A DNA stretch of 64,000 nt, from the NCBI GenBank assembly GCA_009617715.1, contig VTFK01000149.1, forward strand, positions 930,001 to 994,000. Direction: 5' to 3'. This document shows, piece after piece, positions 1 through 11,841 of the stretch. The stretch is from Plectrocnemia conspersa (lineage: Eukaryota; Arthropoda; Insecta; Trichoptera; Polycentropodidae). A program made the translations under genes and the position numbers. The notes under the pieces were generated by a model. That model was not told the origin of the DNA, ran no database searches, and saw only the letters and a list, made by a program, of their open reading frames with translations. The first letter of the stretch is position 1, and the number at the start of each line of letters is the position of its first letter.

Positions 1-2203
1 AATTGTCTTCAAAATTACTTTACTGCAGTGTAAGTTTGATATATGATCACTGTTTTTACTTTGAGTTTTGAGTTTAATTAGTTAAGAAATATCATACCAT
101 CTGCAGCAAATGCCAATTTCCAAAGCCACGTAAGTATTCAATGATACTGGCTGAGGGCTTGAGAAAAAAATAATTTTAATTAGGTTTCCCAATAAAACAT
201 AGGCATTTAAACGATATTCGGTTTCCATTTTCAATAAAAAAAGTCACGAAACTGACGACGGTTAAGTTCACGATAGAAAAAAATATTTTCCACAAATTAC
301 CCACTAGTAAATAAGATAATGCATAATCAAAGACTTTGAAAACCTTGCATTTATACGTGTCTCATATTTTTCCAACAAAACCTTAACCCGTTTTGTACAT
401 ATTTTTCTACCATATGATATGACAAATTTGGCAATTTCACTTTTGATTGAACTTTGTTAGTGATAGTTTTGTCCGTAGTTGTTCAATGCAGACTATTAAT
501 TAAATCCTATTCTATAGTCACTGGATAACAGCAAAAAAAATTTAAAACCACTAGATAAAGCCATCAAAAATCACTCGAAATCATTAGCCTTGTTATTTAA
601 TTGGCTATTGATGTTACTCACAATGTGCTTAATCTTTCCAGCGACTGTTTGCTTAAAATAAATATAAAAAAATATAAATATCCTAGCAATAATAACATTT
701 TTTTTATTAATTAATAAATATGTTAGTCGCGACTGACTTTAGTAACACACCCACATTTCTATTTTATTTTTACAAAAAAACGAGTTGTGATGAAAAATTC
801 TGTTTTACTTTTAATCGTTGCTTTTATGCAAGTCTTAAATATTGTGTCAAGTGCTTGGTCTGGTAATGACAATATATGTTGCATTATTTAAGTATATTCG
901 TAACCTAATTTGACTCAAAAATAATTCACACTCTTCTTTTTCTGTTTTGCTAGTAACATTATGAATATCCACAAAAAGTGTTACATGCAAAGCAAAAGGA
1001 TCAACACATTTGGTCATACCTCACAACTCCTTAATTTGACGGTTGGTCGTTCCGTTATATAACGCATATTTTAAAATTTTATTGGGTTTGAAAATGTAAA
1101 TCTATTCTTAGTTCGCCGGTTAGATTAATATAAGAAGAGAGCCAGATTTAGCCTGCCGGCCGTAGTTTTCTGACCCCTGATTTAAACAAACGATAATAAG
1201 CTAGCGATATGACACTAAAATTTCTTTTCCTGTGCAATTTTTCTTTTAAAAATTTTTTTTCTGTGATTTGTTTTAAGAAACTAGAATAAAAATTATATTT
1301 TCTCTTATTTTAATTTTCTGACAATGTATGAGCAGGAACACCACCAAAGAAAACTTACTTATCTACGCATTAATTAAATCATTTATTGCGCATTATTTTC
1401 GATTCGTTACATTACAATTTAAAATACAGTAAAGATAAATAGCAAAGCAAAAATATGCACATAAGAACCTAGATATCTAGACTAACATATGAAAGATTTT
1501 CCATTTCTTTTGTCATATTTGGTCCAGACAGTCCATCACGTTAAGTTGCTAAGATTACTTAAAAAATTTACCACGCACCAGTCACAGCGTAAATTATTAT
1601 ATATGAATTAAAATTTATCGTACAAATTTGTACAGCCGGTAAATGTTTTTCATTTTTAGCTTAAATTATATTCGCATTTCTATTGCCCATATCTCATAAT
1701 AAAAGTCAATGAAAATATAAATGTACGTATGATTTTGTTTAAAATGGATATATTGAATGGTACCTGTGTTTTGTATATGTATTTATCTTTAATATTTAAT
1801 TTGAAATTAAAACAGCATTTATGTAATAATGTATATTTTGGTATATTATTCAAGTAAAATCTTAAATTAGTCTCAAAGATCAATTAAACTCGTTTCTCAT
1901 GATTTAAAATATTTGCTTGACTGTGCCATTACTGACGATTGAAGTGGAAGTTGTTGCTTTTCTCAAAATATCTATCACATGTGTCGATTTGGAGTAAGCT
2001 CCGTTGGATTCGAGTTTAGACCAAACTCATGTGTATTTCAAGTCTACAAATACTATTATCCCTCGACTTCTTGATCGATAAGCAAGGAACATAAGCTGTT
2101 AAATGAGTGCGTGATAGTAGTGAAATATTTTTAAAAGTCTTTTATTTTAAAAAAAAAGCAAGGGAGCAAAATCGTTTTATTGACTCTTAAAGGATCTTAT
2201 AGA
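1..2203. other. AT-rich noncoding stretch
   Basis: I see no convincing coding region here. The sequence is strongly AT-rich with short homopolymer runs. The one open frame of moderate length, minus strand at 1680-1883, is low-complexity and matches nothing I know. If the receptor exons at 9.9 and 26.6 kb belong to a gene whose first exons lie before position 1, this is intronic DNA; otherwise it is 5' flanking DNA. A short palindrome (AGGATCT/AGATCCT, about 2190-2206) sits where the retrotransposon relic begins. Confidence 0.5.
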
Positions 2204-3593
2204 TCCTAAATATAATGCGAGTAGTTCAAATGAACAACAATCGGGATTCAGAGAAAAGCATTCCACTGAAACTGCATTACAAGTAGTGATAAATGATTGG
2301 CTGTTGGCTAAGGATACAAACAAAATCATTGGAGCAGTTTTCTTGGATTTCAAGAGAGCCTTCGAAACAATAGACAGAAAAAATAATGTTAAAGAAATTG
2401 GAGAGTATAGGTATAAGTGATATAGTTTTAAGATGGTTTAATAATTACTTATATAAAAAAAAAAAAAAAGTTAAAATAAATAATGTATATTCTGAAGAGA
2501 AATTAGTGTCTTATGGAGTACCACAAGGGTCTAAATTGGGACCATTGTTATTTGTTTTGTATATTAATGATATAGTTAATAACGTGAAAAAATGTAAAAT
2601 TCATCTATTTGCGGATGACACATTAATGTATTGCATTGGTGATAACATTAAAGAAATTGTAAATAATTTAAATAATGAATTAAGTATATTAGAAATATGG
2701 TTAAAGGAAAATGTACTTAAATTAAATGAGAATAAAACTAAATGTATGTTTATTAATTATAAAAATGTGTTAGATAATAGTACCAAAATAGTAATAAATA
2801 ACTCTAGTATAGAAATAGTGGATAATATAAAATATTTAGGAGTAATTGTTGATACAAAATTAAATTTTAAAGAACATTGTAATTACATATTAAAAAAAAA
2901 ATTAGTAGAAAAATAGGTTTATTATCTAGATTAAGAAATATATTAAGTATAAATAAAAAAAAAAAAAAAATTATAATAGTATAATATTGCCCCATTTTAA
3001 TTATTGTGCAACACTATTAAATATGTTAAATAAATTAGATAAACAAATGTTGCAAAATTACAAAATAGGGCAATGAGAGTAATCCTAAATAAAAATAGAT
3101 TAACTAATTGTAAAAGTATGATTGATAGATTAGAATGGTTGAATGTTCAAGAAATATTGAGTATGAATGTTTTAGTATTTATATATAAGTTAGAAAATAA
3201 TATGTTACTAGAATATTTTAATAAGTATTTAATAAGAAATAAAGATGTACATAAATATAATACTAGAAATAGAGAAAATTTAAAGATAATTAAATATAAG
3301 AAAACGAGTACGGCTAGGGGAGTTATGTACGGAGGTTTTGATTTATATAATAGTCTTCCAAGAGAAATCCGAAACAGCAAAAATATAACGGGTTTCATAA
3401 ATGGAATAAAAAAACACCTTCGTACATATAGAAATAAATTATAATATTAAGTCTTTATTATTGTATATTTTTATTTTTTCTTTCTGTTATGTATTTTTTA
3501 TATATTTTTTATATATGTTTACTAAATTTGTTAGATGTAAAGATTAGCTATTAAGCTAAATAAATTAATAAAATAAAATAAATAAATAATAAA
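2204..3593 (+). mobile_element. 5'-truncated non-LTR retrotransposon (CR1/Jockey-superfamily-like), reverse transcriptase relic
   Basis: This is the 3' part of a LINE-type retrotransposon. Reading frames spread over 2204-3444 encode the fingers and palm of a reverse transcriptase and the region after it. Seen in order are a QSGFREKHST-type entry motif (about 2240), motif A FLDFKRAFETID (about 2341-2376), motif B YGVPQGSKLGPLLF (about 2513-2555), the catalytic FADDTLMY (about 2609-2632), and a YLGVIVDTKLNF block (about 2836-2865). A C-terminal PREIRNS-type stretch ends in a stop at 3442-3444. The endonuclease and first ORF are missing, as expected from 5' truncation during target-primed reverse transcription. 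The frame is lost at A-runs near 2377-2385, about 2890-2900 and about 2955-2970, so it is inactive as read. The 3' end is a short UTR and an (AAATAA)-like tail at 3556-3593, which suggests CR1/L2/Jockey relatives. The precise clade needs a phylogeny. Confidence 0.85.
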
Positions 3594-6461
3594 ATTTTAT
3601 CATCTGATTTTTAATAATACATAATCGTAACAACAGTACTTTTTCAATCTTTTATTATTCTAGATTTATGTAATAATAGATTTAAATTATATTTCATGAG
3701 TTGATTTGATTCTGCTAATGTTTCTAATGCCTGACATATATTTTAATACTTTCTATGAGACATTTATATGTAATGTATGTACATGTAAAAATGTATGTTT
3801 TAATCTTAATCAATGTAACTAAATACATGAATAATGTATTCATCACTTTAAGTAGAGCATTTTTAAATACAATATCATATTTTTATTAAATATTACAAAT
3901 ACTATTGAAAGATAACTCCTGTCCATAAACTTCTGTTGCAACCATTGTTATTTTCAACACTATATTTACTTTGAAAATGCATTGAAACATAAAATAATAT
4001 GCTTAGAATACTTCTCTCTATTTCCGAGTAAACACATATTAAACTCTTATTTTCAGTTTGCTCGCTATAAAAATATCATTTTATTTTTCACCTGCGCAAC
4101 TGTAAACTTTGAAGCGAAAATTCAAAATGGAAAGTGCGCCACAATGGTCGCATTTGGGATTCAAATGCAAATGATCCGGGCCCACCTTGGCATTCCATAT
4201 TTTATTATATAGTTTTATGTAACGCAAAAAACTTTATGTTCCAGTTTTATGTCGCCGCTATAATTTTTTTATGCATCCCAAAGTGATAAACCCAAAGTCT
4301 CAGTTAATTTTATTTGTGTTTTTACTGACCGAAAGCAATTACTTTTCAATTCTGAAATTCACATGCAATCGAGCTTTTGTGGCGTCACTGTATGATGTAA
4401 TATCAAAGTGTGGCGTTAATTCTCTCACTTTATAATTAAAATCTTGATGTGCAAACTCAAAGAATTTTTGCAGTAATTTAGTGAAATTTTACAGCAATTT
4501 TCAGCGAAACTCGCAGAACCTCTTCTAATTTACGACCAATTACGACAATTGAGGTCGCCGGAAATTTTTGAAACCCATCCCCTTTTAGAATTAATATTTT
4601 GTACAACTACTATATATGCCACAAATAAGCGCATTTTCTCAATGAGTAAAAATTCAATACACGTCAGTTGTGTACATTTTATAAAGTAATGTATGCTTGA
4701 GATTTGATCTAAAGTGTTACGAAACAAGAATATCAAATATATTTTTAAGCTAGGGGTAAATATTTAAATATATTGTTTCTCTTTTATACTATGCTCTAAT
4801 TTTATACGATTATTAATTAATTAATGGTTCAATATTTGAACTATGGTAACAATTTTCCAAGCAAAATAAGAATGTTTTTTGCTACTAAATTTTGAGCTGC
4901 TAAACAATTTTTCTCAGAACTAATTTAAAATTACTTTGCCTTTCAATGAAATCTAGACATACCTTTTTATTTATTTTTTAGCAATATTTGTCTATAGAAG
5001 TATATGAAGTATATGTCTATAAATATTAAAAATATTAGTTTCATGTTAAATGAAGAATTGTGTGTACATCAAAGCTCTGGATTTAGACAAAGCGTTATAG
5101 AGCTTTTGTTGAGCAAAAGAAAATGAACTCGTTTTCTATATACAGTTAAAATAAAAATATATATTGTTACAGAAAAACTAAAAACATGCTATTTATTAAA
5201 TGGCGACTTATGGCCAGCTTTGTATTTTGTATATGTGTAATATGTACAAATGTACATGGATGTGTATTGTGTTTTATTTTTATTTTTCTCTCGGTTACTA
5301 TGAAAGATTGTTCCTTGGTAAACCGGCAACCGTTGAAAACGTCTCTTGAGAATTACTTGCGTTTATTTCGCTTTGTTCATTTTATGGTAAAAAAAAACAA
5401 TTTACGGTAAAAAATGTAGAGGAAAAACAAACGCGACAATATTTATGATTTTTGTACAATATGTTCTTTAAACTTAAAAGTATAAATATTATTGAATGAT
5501 AAATCGAATTAATTCTAATCAACGTGTTTATCATTATCCATCATCGAGTTTGGCATTTCCGTTACCGACAAACATTTTCATTATCTGATCAGAAGTTATC
5601 TGACGTACTGTGTTCAATCTGTCAAAACATTCAGCAGAGCGTTAATGAAATATTTCCTTTAATATTCATACCTAAATATATAAAATAATATACATTTAAA
5701 GACTATTTTCACAAAAAATAATAATTACAATAGAACCACAAACTCTAAATTTACACTTAATTAAAATATAGTATTGGTATTTTATGAAAAGATCTTATTT
5801 TTCCGACTATCAACTTTTTAATTTGTAATCATAATTATAGTTAATTTTATATAACTATCGTTTTTTTACATTATAACAATGAATCAGATTTTTCGCTAGT
5901 ACGTATATATTTTTTTATTATGATCGATCTATTTTTTTATCGATACATATTTCGGCGTTATCAATCTTTAGAAAGACACTAAAAACTTTTATGCGTAATT
6001 TACAAATGATCCTTGGGTTAGTTATGCAAAATTCGATAAACCTAGTGTAGATGATGCGAATATTCAATAACAATATTTTTTTTTAAATTACAGTTCTGAA
6101 ATAAGTGCATATTTTTACATACAAATAAATTATATTTTCATATATTTGTGACAACAAAAAGTGTAAGCCAGGCGTTTTAAGTTATAAAAATAACTATCTA
6201 TGACGTTTTTATAATAAGAAAATATATAATAACGACAAAATACATCAAAAAAAAGTACATTGGTTTTCAAAAACTTTTGAATATTAAAAGCAATAAAATT
6301 ATTGATGAAAATCAATTTTTTTTCATACAATATTTGTGTAAATATTTTCTTGGTGAATATGACGTTGACTTTTAGCGAATCTCTTTTGTCGTCATTGCTT
6401 TTCAAAAATCTATGTTAGTGAAATGCACTTTTATAAAATAATTTTAGTCGATGTTTAAATG
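3594..6461. other. AT-rich noncoding stretch
   Basis: No gene can be supported. Open frames at 3982-4212, 4530-4736, 5186-5410 and 6130-6405 are short and low-complexity, with no recognisable domain. A slightly GC-richer patch at about 4085-4200 stands out from the surrounding DNA but has no coding signature that I recognise. Confidence 0.45.
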
Positions 6462-6577
6462 TACTATTTGAATAGCTCTGTTATTCAAATGATCTGATTT
6501 GCTAATGTAATTTAAAGTATCAGCTAATTACATTAGCAAATAAGATCATTTAAATAACGGAGCCATCCAAATAGTGC
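6462..6577. repeat. Long imperfect inverted repeat (about 50-bp arms, short loop)
   Basis: The left arm, about 6462-6512, starts ACTATTTGAATAGCTCTG. It is largely the reverse complement of the right arm, about 6526-6577, which ends CGGAGCCATCCAAATAGT. The arms are separated by only about 13 nt. The innermost 12 bp (GCTAATGTAATT and its complement) match perfectly and the mismatches increase outward. The hairpin lies about 25 bp upstream of the mariner-like fragment, so it could be a rearranged transposon end, a MITE, or a fold-back transcript source. I cannot tell which. Confidence 0.8.
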
Positions 6578-6602
6578 AAAGTTGAAATATATCATAATTT
6601 GG

Positions 6603-6960
6603 GCTATTAAAGAGTTCTTATCGTTGTTTCATCGTGGATTCAATGTAACGTCAGTAATGTAACTGATAATCCTGATAGTACATCCATGGTTTAAGAAGTT
6701 CCATTTAACTCTTGAAAATAAACCACGTGAGCGACTTAAGACCAGTAATAATGAGCTTAAAGCTGTGGTGAAAGCGGATATATCTCAAACTACGCGTGAA
6801 TTAACACTTAGGTTTAACGTCACTTTTCCAAGAATGTTGAACCAATTAAAATTAATCGACAAGTTAAATAAGCTGTATAGTGTTCCGCATGAATTAAACA
6901 AGCGCTAGAAGAGAACACGTCTAGTAATTTGTCTTTATTTGCTGTCACAACTTTATTATT
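6603..6960 (+). pseudogene. Mariner-family transposase N-terminal fragment
   Basis: This is a remnant of a Tc1/mariner-superfamily transposase, N-terminal DNA-binding part only. A continuous frame from 6687 to 6905 (73 codons, then TAG) contains WFKKF (6687-6701), LENKPRERL, NNELKAVVKAD, SQTTRELTLRFNV and LYSVPHELNKR. These correspond to the helix-turn-helix region and the linker motif before the catalytic core in mellifera/cecropia-type mariners. After the TAG, similarity resumes in the same frame (RTRLVICLYLLSQ) and stops at a TGA at 6957-6959. Upstream, 6603-6686 matches the expected IKEF...HRGFN start only with frame disruption. The DDD catalytic core and terminal inverted repeats are not present, so the copy is dead. 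The family assignment rests on motif order recognised by eye. Confidence 0.8.
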
Positions 6961-9894
6961 GATGATGTTTGACATAAGCAAACATTCGAAATCAAGTGAG
7001 CACAAGAAACTAAAATATATAAATAAACTATAGCTTTATAATACCTTATAAATCAATTACAGCAGATGTGTAGTAAAAATAATTAAACCATCAAACAACT
7101 CCGTAACAAAACGGCGCAGTGCAAAATAGCGCAACACATTTATAAAAATATATAAATACAAAAACCGAAATATAAAACAATTTTGAGGATAATATTCAGT
7201 TTCAGCGATTTCAATCGCTCTTCAGTCTTTCGGCATAAACAAGTAATTATTTTGCAAATTATTTTTGCAAAACTTATATGATGTGACATCAAATGTGTTT
7301 CATAAGTGCTTATCAAATCTTGTGTATAAATTAGCAAATTAGTTTCGTTAAGATGATTTCTAAAGTCATCGTTAAAACTTATACAATATAGCATCGATAG
7401 CTTAGAAGAGTATTTTTCTTAATTATACTGATTCATATTTAAGATAGTAAACTAATAGTTTGATTAAAATTCGCATATTAGTTTTTTTGAGTAGCTTTGG
7501 AACATTGAACATGAATTTTATCCGATTTAACTGCTTTTCTGCATACAGCTTAATGAATAACGTAGATCTTTATAATAATATGTTAATGTTTTCTTAATGC
7601 AGAGATATAAATTAGCAAATTAGCTTTATATATATATTTATTTTTTTTTATTTTATTTACAATCTTTTTTCTTGCATTTTATAATTATTTTGTATTATAT
7701 AGAATATTTTAAAACAAATATTATCTTTTTATTTAATAAACTATTTTGGCGGTAAGAATTATGGATGCCATAAAAAATGAGACATCATATATGTTATATA
7801 AATAATGTTATCTTATCTCTGTATTGATAAATATAATATGATGTTATGACCCCACATTACATCAAAGAAAAAGTAAATGCTTTTCCAAATTAATATAGTT
7901 TATCAACTTAACGACTACTTTATGTCATACGTACATCGATCAATAATAACACACAATTTAAGCTTTCACATAAAATGATTTATAATAAAAATAAATAAAT
8001 ATTAGGCAGTTCATAAATTCGCTCATATTTACACTATACATCTGAAACTTTTTTTATGCTTATATCAAATAAAAAAATTGGGTACTTTTATACACAAATG
8101 TATTATATTAATGGATAAACATTAAAGGATGTGAAAAACGTGTATTATTTATATTTTTGTTTGTTGTAAAATAAATGTTCATCATGATACACAAAGAAAT
8201 ACAATGAAACGCAACTTCTCTTAAATACACCATTATATTTTTCGCTGAAAAATTTGCTCCGTTTCAAAATGGGTACAGAGTTGATTTTATTAATATGGTA
8301 AATTGGATTATATTAGTTTATATATAAAAAAATGTAAATTTTCGCGTAGGCGTAATTGGAACGCAAAAATAAATTCAATTCACGTATCACACATAACGTA
8401 TGGGCGGTTTTGTTACGAAATTATTAAACTAAGCGAGAGATTAACCTTTTTGAGGGGAGCGTGCAATATCTGAGCGCGCATTATGAAGTAAATTCATTTT
8501 TGAGTGAAAATTTGTAGAGAAAGAGAAGGGACTGTGTATTCAATTTTGTGGAAATTAACGTATAATTTGGAATTTCAATTTCATCAAATAAAATAAAAAA
8601 TGAAGCAAGGAAGACGAAGCTGAAAGTAAACATGTAATCATAAATTAGACTGATCAATGAGATGCTCGGAATTTATCAATATTTAATTTGGAAATTGTTT
8701 GTAATACTTTTTAACAAAGCATAAGAAACAATATTACATTAAAAACTCCTTTAGATACTTTTAATTAATTTATCACACATTCAATGAGAGTTTATTTTAT
8801 TAAAAATCCACAAATAAAAATGCTTAACGATAATATTTATTTGTTAAAAATATCTAAATTCATAATGGATGAAAACACTATTTTATTTTATAATTAATAG
8901 TAATTTTCTCGTTTTCGGAATCTCTAAATTTATCAATTAAACCATCCACACAGCCAGTAAAAAACTGAGAGCCCATTAATATTTTTAAAATAATGTAAAA
9001 TATTTTTAAGAAAATAATCGGTTTTATGTAAATAAAATTAAGCTTAATAAAATTGTAATATGGTGCTTGTTCCTTGTTTATGTATTAAATGTAATATTTG
9101 ATTTTAAAACATATTTTGGTTCAAACAAACATATATTTAATAAGCTTAAAAAATAATGACTTGATTCGCGTCTCATGGGTTTGATTGTTCGGAACAACTT
9201 CTCGCGCAGAATCTCGAATAATTTTCGCCAAACAATGCCAGAGTGTTTTTCCTATCGGTTCTATTATGAAAACCCGTCTTGAACGGAAATCTGGGAAATC
9301 GTATTTATTTTTTATTTTATTCTGCAGAAATCATTGTGACGCAAATACCACAAGTGTCTATAGCAATTATAGCGACGCAATACCGCAGTTAATTACGAAA
9401 GCTAAACGCAATCCCTTATCTTGAATATATTGATTCGATTTAGCAAATAGCATTGATGTGTTAAAGTAAGGCCCGTCTAAATTACGGAGAAAGGGCTAAG
9501 GCATAGGGCAAACAAACAAAGACTCGAACCGTGAATAGTTGTTTGTTGCCGCACAAATTGCTACCATTCTTCTCCGATCTTTATACGTATAAATAAATTT
9601 AGATCGAAAGATTGCTCTTTTTCAGTTGCGCCATTAATAACATTATATATTCAGAAGACGTAAAAACTTTTTTAAGTGCACCGGGAATAAAATAAACTTT
9701 TCGTATTACGTTCCGTGCCGTTATATATGTGGATTATATAGTTCTCGTTAAATTTTATAACTAGCAAAGTTAAAGCATGCATGTTTTTTATGATATAATT
9801 ATATTGTATTAGATTCATATAAAAAACATTTTTTAATGATTTTAGAATATAAATATTTTCTGTTCATTAAATATTATTCTATATATTGTTATAG
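6961..9894. other. AT-rich noncoding stretch before receptor exon A
   Basis: No gene is supported. Around 7097-7132 there are spaced AACAAAACGGCGC and GCAAAATAGCGC motifs. They resemble the subterminal motifs of the large inverted-repeat element at 18-21 kb and may be a relic of a relative. The 9185-9424 open frame has no recognisable domain. Just before 9895 the DNA is pyrimidine/AT-rich and ends in TTATAG, a usable splice acceptor. I found no upstream receptor exon encoding TM1-TM2. Confidence 0.45.
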
Positions 9895-10131
9895 GTGTGG
9901 ATCTTCGGCGACGTGTGGTGTTCGGTGTGGTTAGCAGTGGACGTGTGGATGTGCACAGCATCCATTCTGAATCTATGTGCAATTTCGCTGGACCGATATG
10001 TGGCCGTAGCTAGACCAGTGAGATATCCCAGTTTGATGAGTAGAAAACGTGCGAAGGCCTTGATTGCTGCACTTTGGGTGTTATCGTTCGTCATTTGCTT
10101 TCCACCACTCGTCGGATGGAAGGATAGAGAG
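9895..10131 (+). CDS. Oamb: Octopamine receptor, alpha1-like (Oamb/OctR1 family), internal exon encoding TM3-TM4
   Basis: This internal exon belongs to a rhodopsin-class GPCR for a biogenic amine, probably the alpha1-adrenergic-like octopamine receptor, which in insects couples to calcium and cAMP signalling at the plasma membrane. It is 237 bp, 79 codons in phase 0 at both ends, with the acceptor TTATAG just before 9895 and the donor GAG|GTGAGC at 10131/10132. Residues seen: Cys9 (3.25, disulfide with ECL2), Asp16 (3.32, amine-binding aspartate, in LAVDVWMC), the DRY motif at 33-35, Trp61 (4.50), and the FPPLVGWKD end of TM4. The wording CTASILNLCAISLDRYVAV is shared by many amine receptors, but FPPLVGWKD together with exon B points to Oamb rather than the beta-octopamine, tyramine or D2-like types. 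The first codon is GTG, which is an exon boundary and not a translation start. An alternative is a paralogous alpha-octopamine receptor. Confidence 0.9.
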
Positions 10132-10568
10132 GTGAGCTTAATATTATTTTTACCGTACTTTTAACACATTTACTCTAGTGCTCAGAAGTGCTCAAATAGC
10201 TGGTAATTTTAGATCAGATTAAGAAGCATTTCACTTACTTGTTATAAAATTAATTTTATTAATTGATTTAGCTTGTATAGCTAATTACTTATACACTAAG
10301 CATACATATAATATAAAAATAATCATAAACAGAATATAAAAAATATTTTAATATTATAATTTATTTATTAATGCATGAGGGTGTTTTTTTTTATTCCATT
10401 GAGGAAACTTATACAAATTGGTACATTATTCCCCTGGCCGTACTTGTTTTCTTGTACCTAACTATCCTATATTTTCTCTATTTCTAGTATTAAAAGAAAT
10501 TTAAAATTGGCCTTAATGTGGATAAAAATTGTTTGGACTAGCGATAACAATATAGATATTATTGATAA

Positions 10569-10771
10569 TTATCTGGACAATTAATTTTGCCAAATGATCG
10601 CAATTTTGATGTTGTAGAAATGGCTTTTCGAAAAACTAATTTTTTGTACATTCCCAACGATTATTACAAGACTTTTATTCAACCAAACCTCTGGATGAGG
10701 AAATTTTGTAAAGCACCAAAAAATATTGATGGCGAAACTGTCAATTGGCTGAAAATCTGCCGTATAAATTG
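10569..10771 (+). pseudogene. Possible fragment of a DUF7869-like (transposon-associated) protein
   Basis: An open stretch of about 65 codons reads LPNDRNFDVVEMA, then a YIPNDYYKTFI segment, and ends with a GETVNWLKI block followed by a stop at 10770-10772. The spacing of an LPxDRxF motif, a (Y/I)xPxD(W/Y)Y motif and a VNWLKI motif resembles the C-terminal part of an uncharacterised insect protein family that I know under the DUF7869 label, often found in repetitive copies. The fragment has no start codon of its own and lies inside the receptor intron next to LINE debris, so it is probably a relic. I am not certain of the family. The antisense frame (10581-10802) looks like its shadow. Confidence 0.35.
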
Positions 10772-10849
10772 AATTATAAAACATCAATCGAAAGTGTTTC
10801 ACAATTTATAACTATTGATTTATCGCCAAAGATTTTCGATAAAATAACA

Positions 10850-11200
10850 GTGGTCATAAAATGACCGCTTTTCTGAATAATAAATGTATCTTAACAATTT
10901 TAAATCATTGGCATATAGAATAAAACTAGATTTTGATACTGTAGTATTCATGTCATTAATAAATTACGAGAGAAGCAGAGGGCTCAAGTTTGATCCGTAA
11001 ATAATTACTGTAAGGGTGAAATTTTTTTTCGATCATCAGCCGCTATATAATAAAAACTTTCTACGATCGCTCAAATAAATTATGTTAGATTATCTGAGCA
11101 ACCAAAATCTGACACTTTTTTACTAATGACCCATGACAAACTTTGTCGAAGGCGTTTTCAAAATTAGTATATACGGCTTCTACTCGTAATACCCCATCTC
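10850..11200 (-). pseudogene. Antisense LINE (Jockey/R1-like) reverse-transcriptase relic, copy 1
   Basis: Read on the minus strand, this encodes a degraded piece of a non-LTR retrotransposon reverse transcriptase. AVYTNFENAFDKVCH (about 11135-11179) corresponds to the usual YTDFSKAFDRV motif A, with the first catalytic Asp replaced by Asn. It is followed by GSLVKKCQILV. Further on are the INDM-type remnant and FILYANDLK (about 10905-10931), where the usual YADD has become YAND. The motifs lie in different frames, and the GVPQG region is not intact. Plus-strand blocks such as CTACGATCGCTCAAATAAAT match the second relic at 15.8-16.4 kb, so both come from one family. Non-functional. Confidence 0.7.
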
Positions 11201-11544
11201 ATTATTTTGTCACTGTTGACTGTGGAACGGTCAAGATGAACACTAAGATAAAACTCGTTTAGTCTGCATCTATGTATGATATTTTATATACTAAAAAAAA
11301 GAGTGATTCTCTAGTGTCATAAGATACAATGCCACTGCAGAGTTTATTAATAAAAATATATAAAAATCTATATAACAGTTATTAAACACTAGAAACATTT
11401 TTATATTATTTGTATTTTTATTTAGGTACTTACTTCAAGATAAGTCAGCCGGACCACTTGGGTCCGCTGTGTACTTGAATGAATATATACATTTTTATTT
11501 TCAATGACTCTGTAGTGTATTGAGGGTGTATTTATATTTATTTT

Positions 11545-11550
<6 letters not shown>

Positions 11551-11604
<54 letters not shown>
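11551..11604. repeat. (TA)n microsatellite
   Basis: An uninterrupted TA dinucleotide run of about 27 units is flanked by T-rich sequence. It is a simple repeat in the receptor intron, likely polymorphic. It has no coding meaning. Confidence 0.95.
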
Positions 11605-11613
<9 letters not shown>

Positions 11614-11841
11614 TTTTCATCAAATTTTAAGTAATAGCAATTTTATAGCCCATTTCATTTAATTTATATCTTATTGCAATTACAAATAAAAAAATATATA
11701 ATAAGGATATGTGTTAAAAGAATATACTATCAAAAATATAATTATTTCTTTTTGGTGCCCTAAAATATTCAAAGATATCAGTAAGAGTCTGTTGAATCAC
11801 CACGTGACTACGATGCAGCGCTTGACATGCTTGTTAACCAT

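Noticed and set aside
10132..10164. Extension of exon A past the GTGAGC donor
   Set aside because: The extra residues depart from receptor homology, and the donor joins in phase with exon B.
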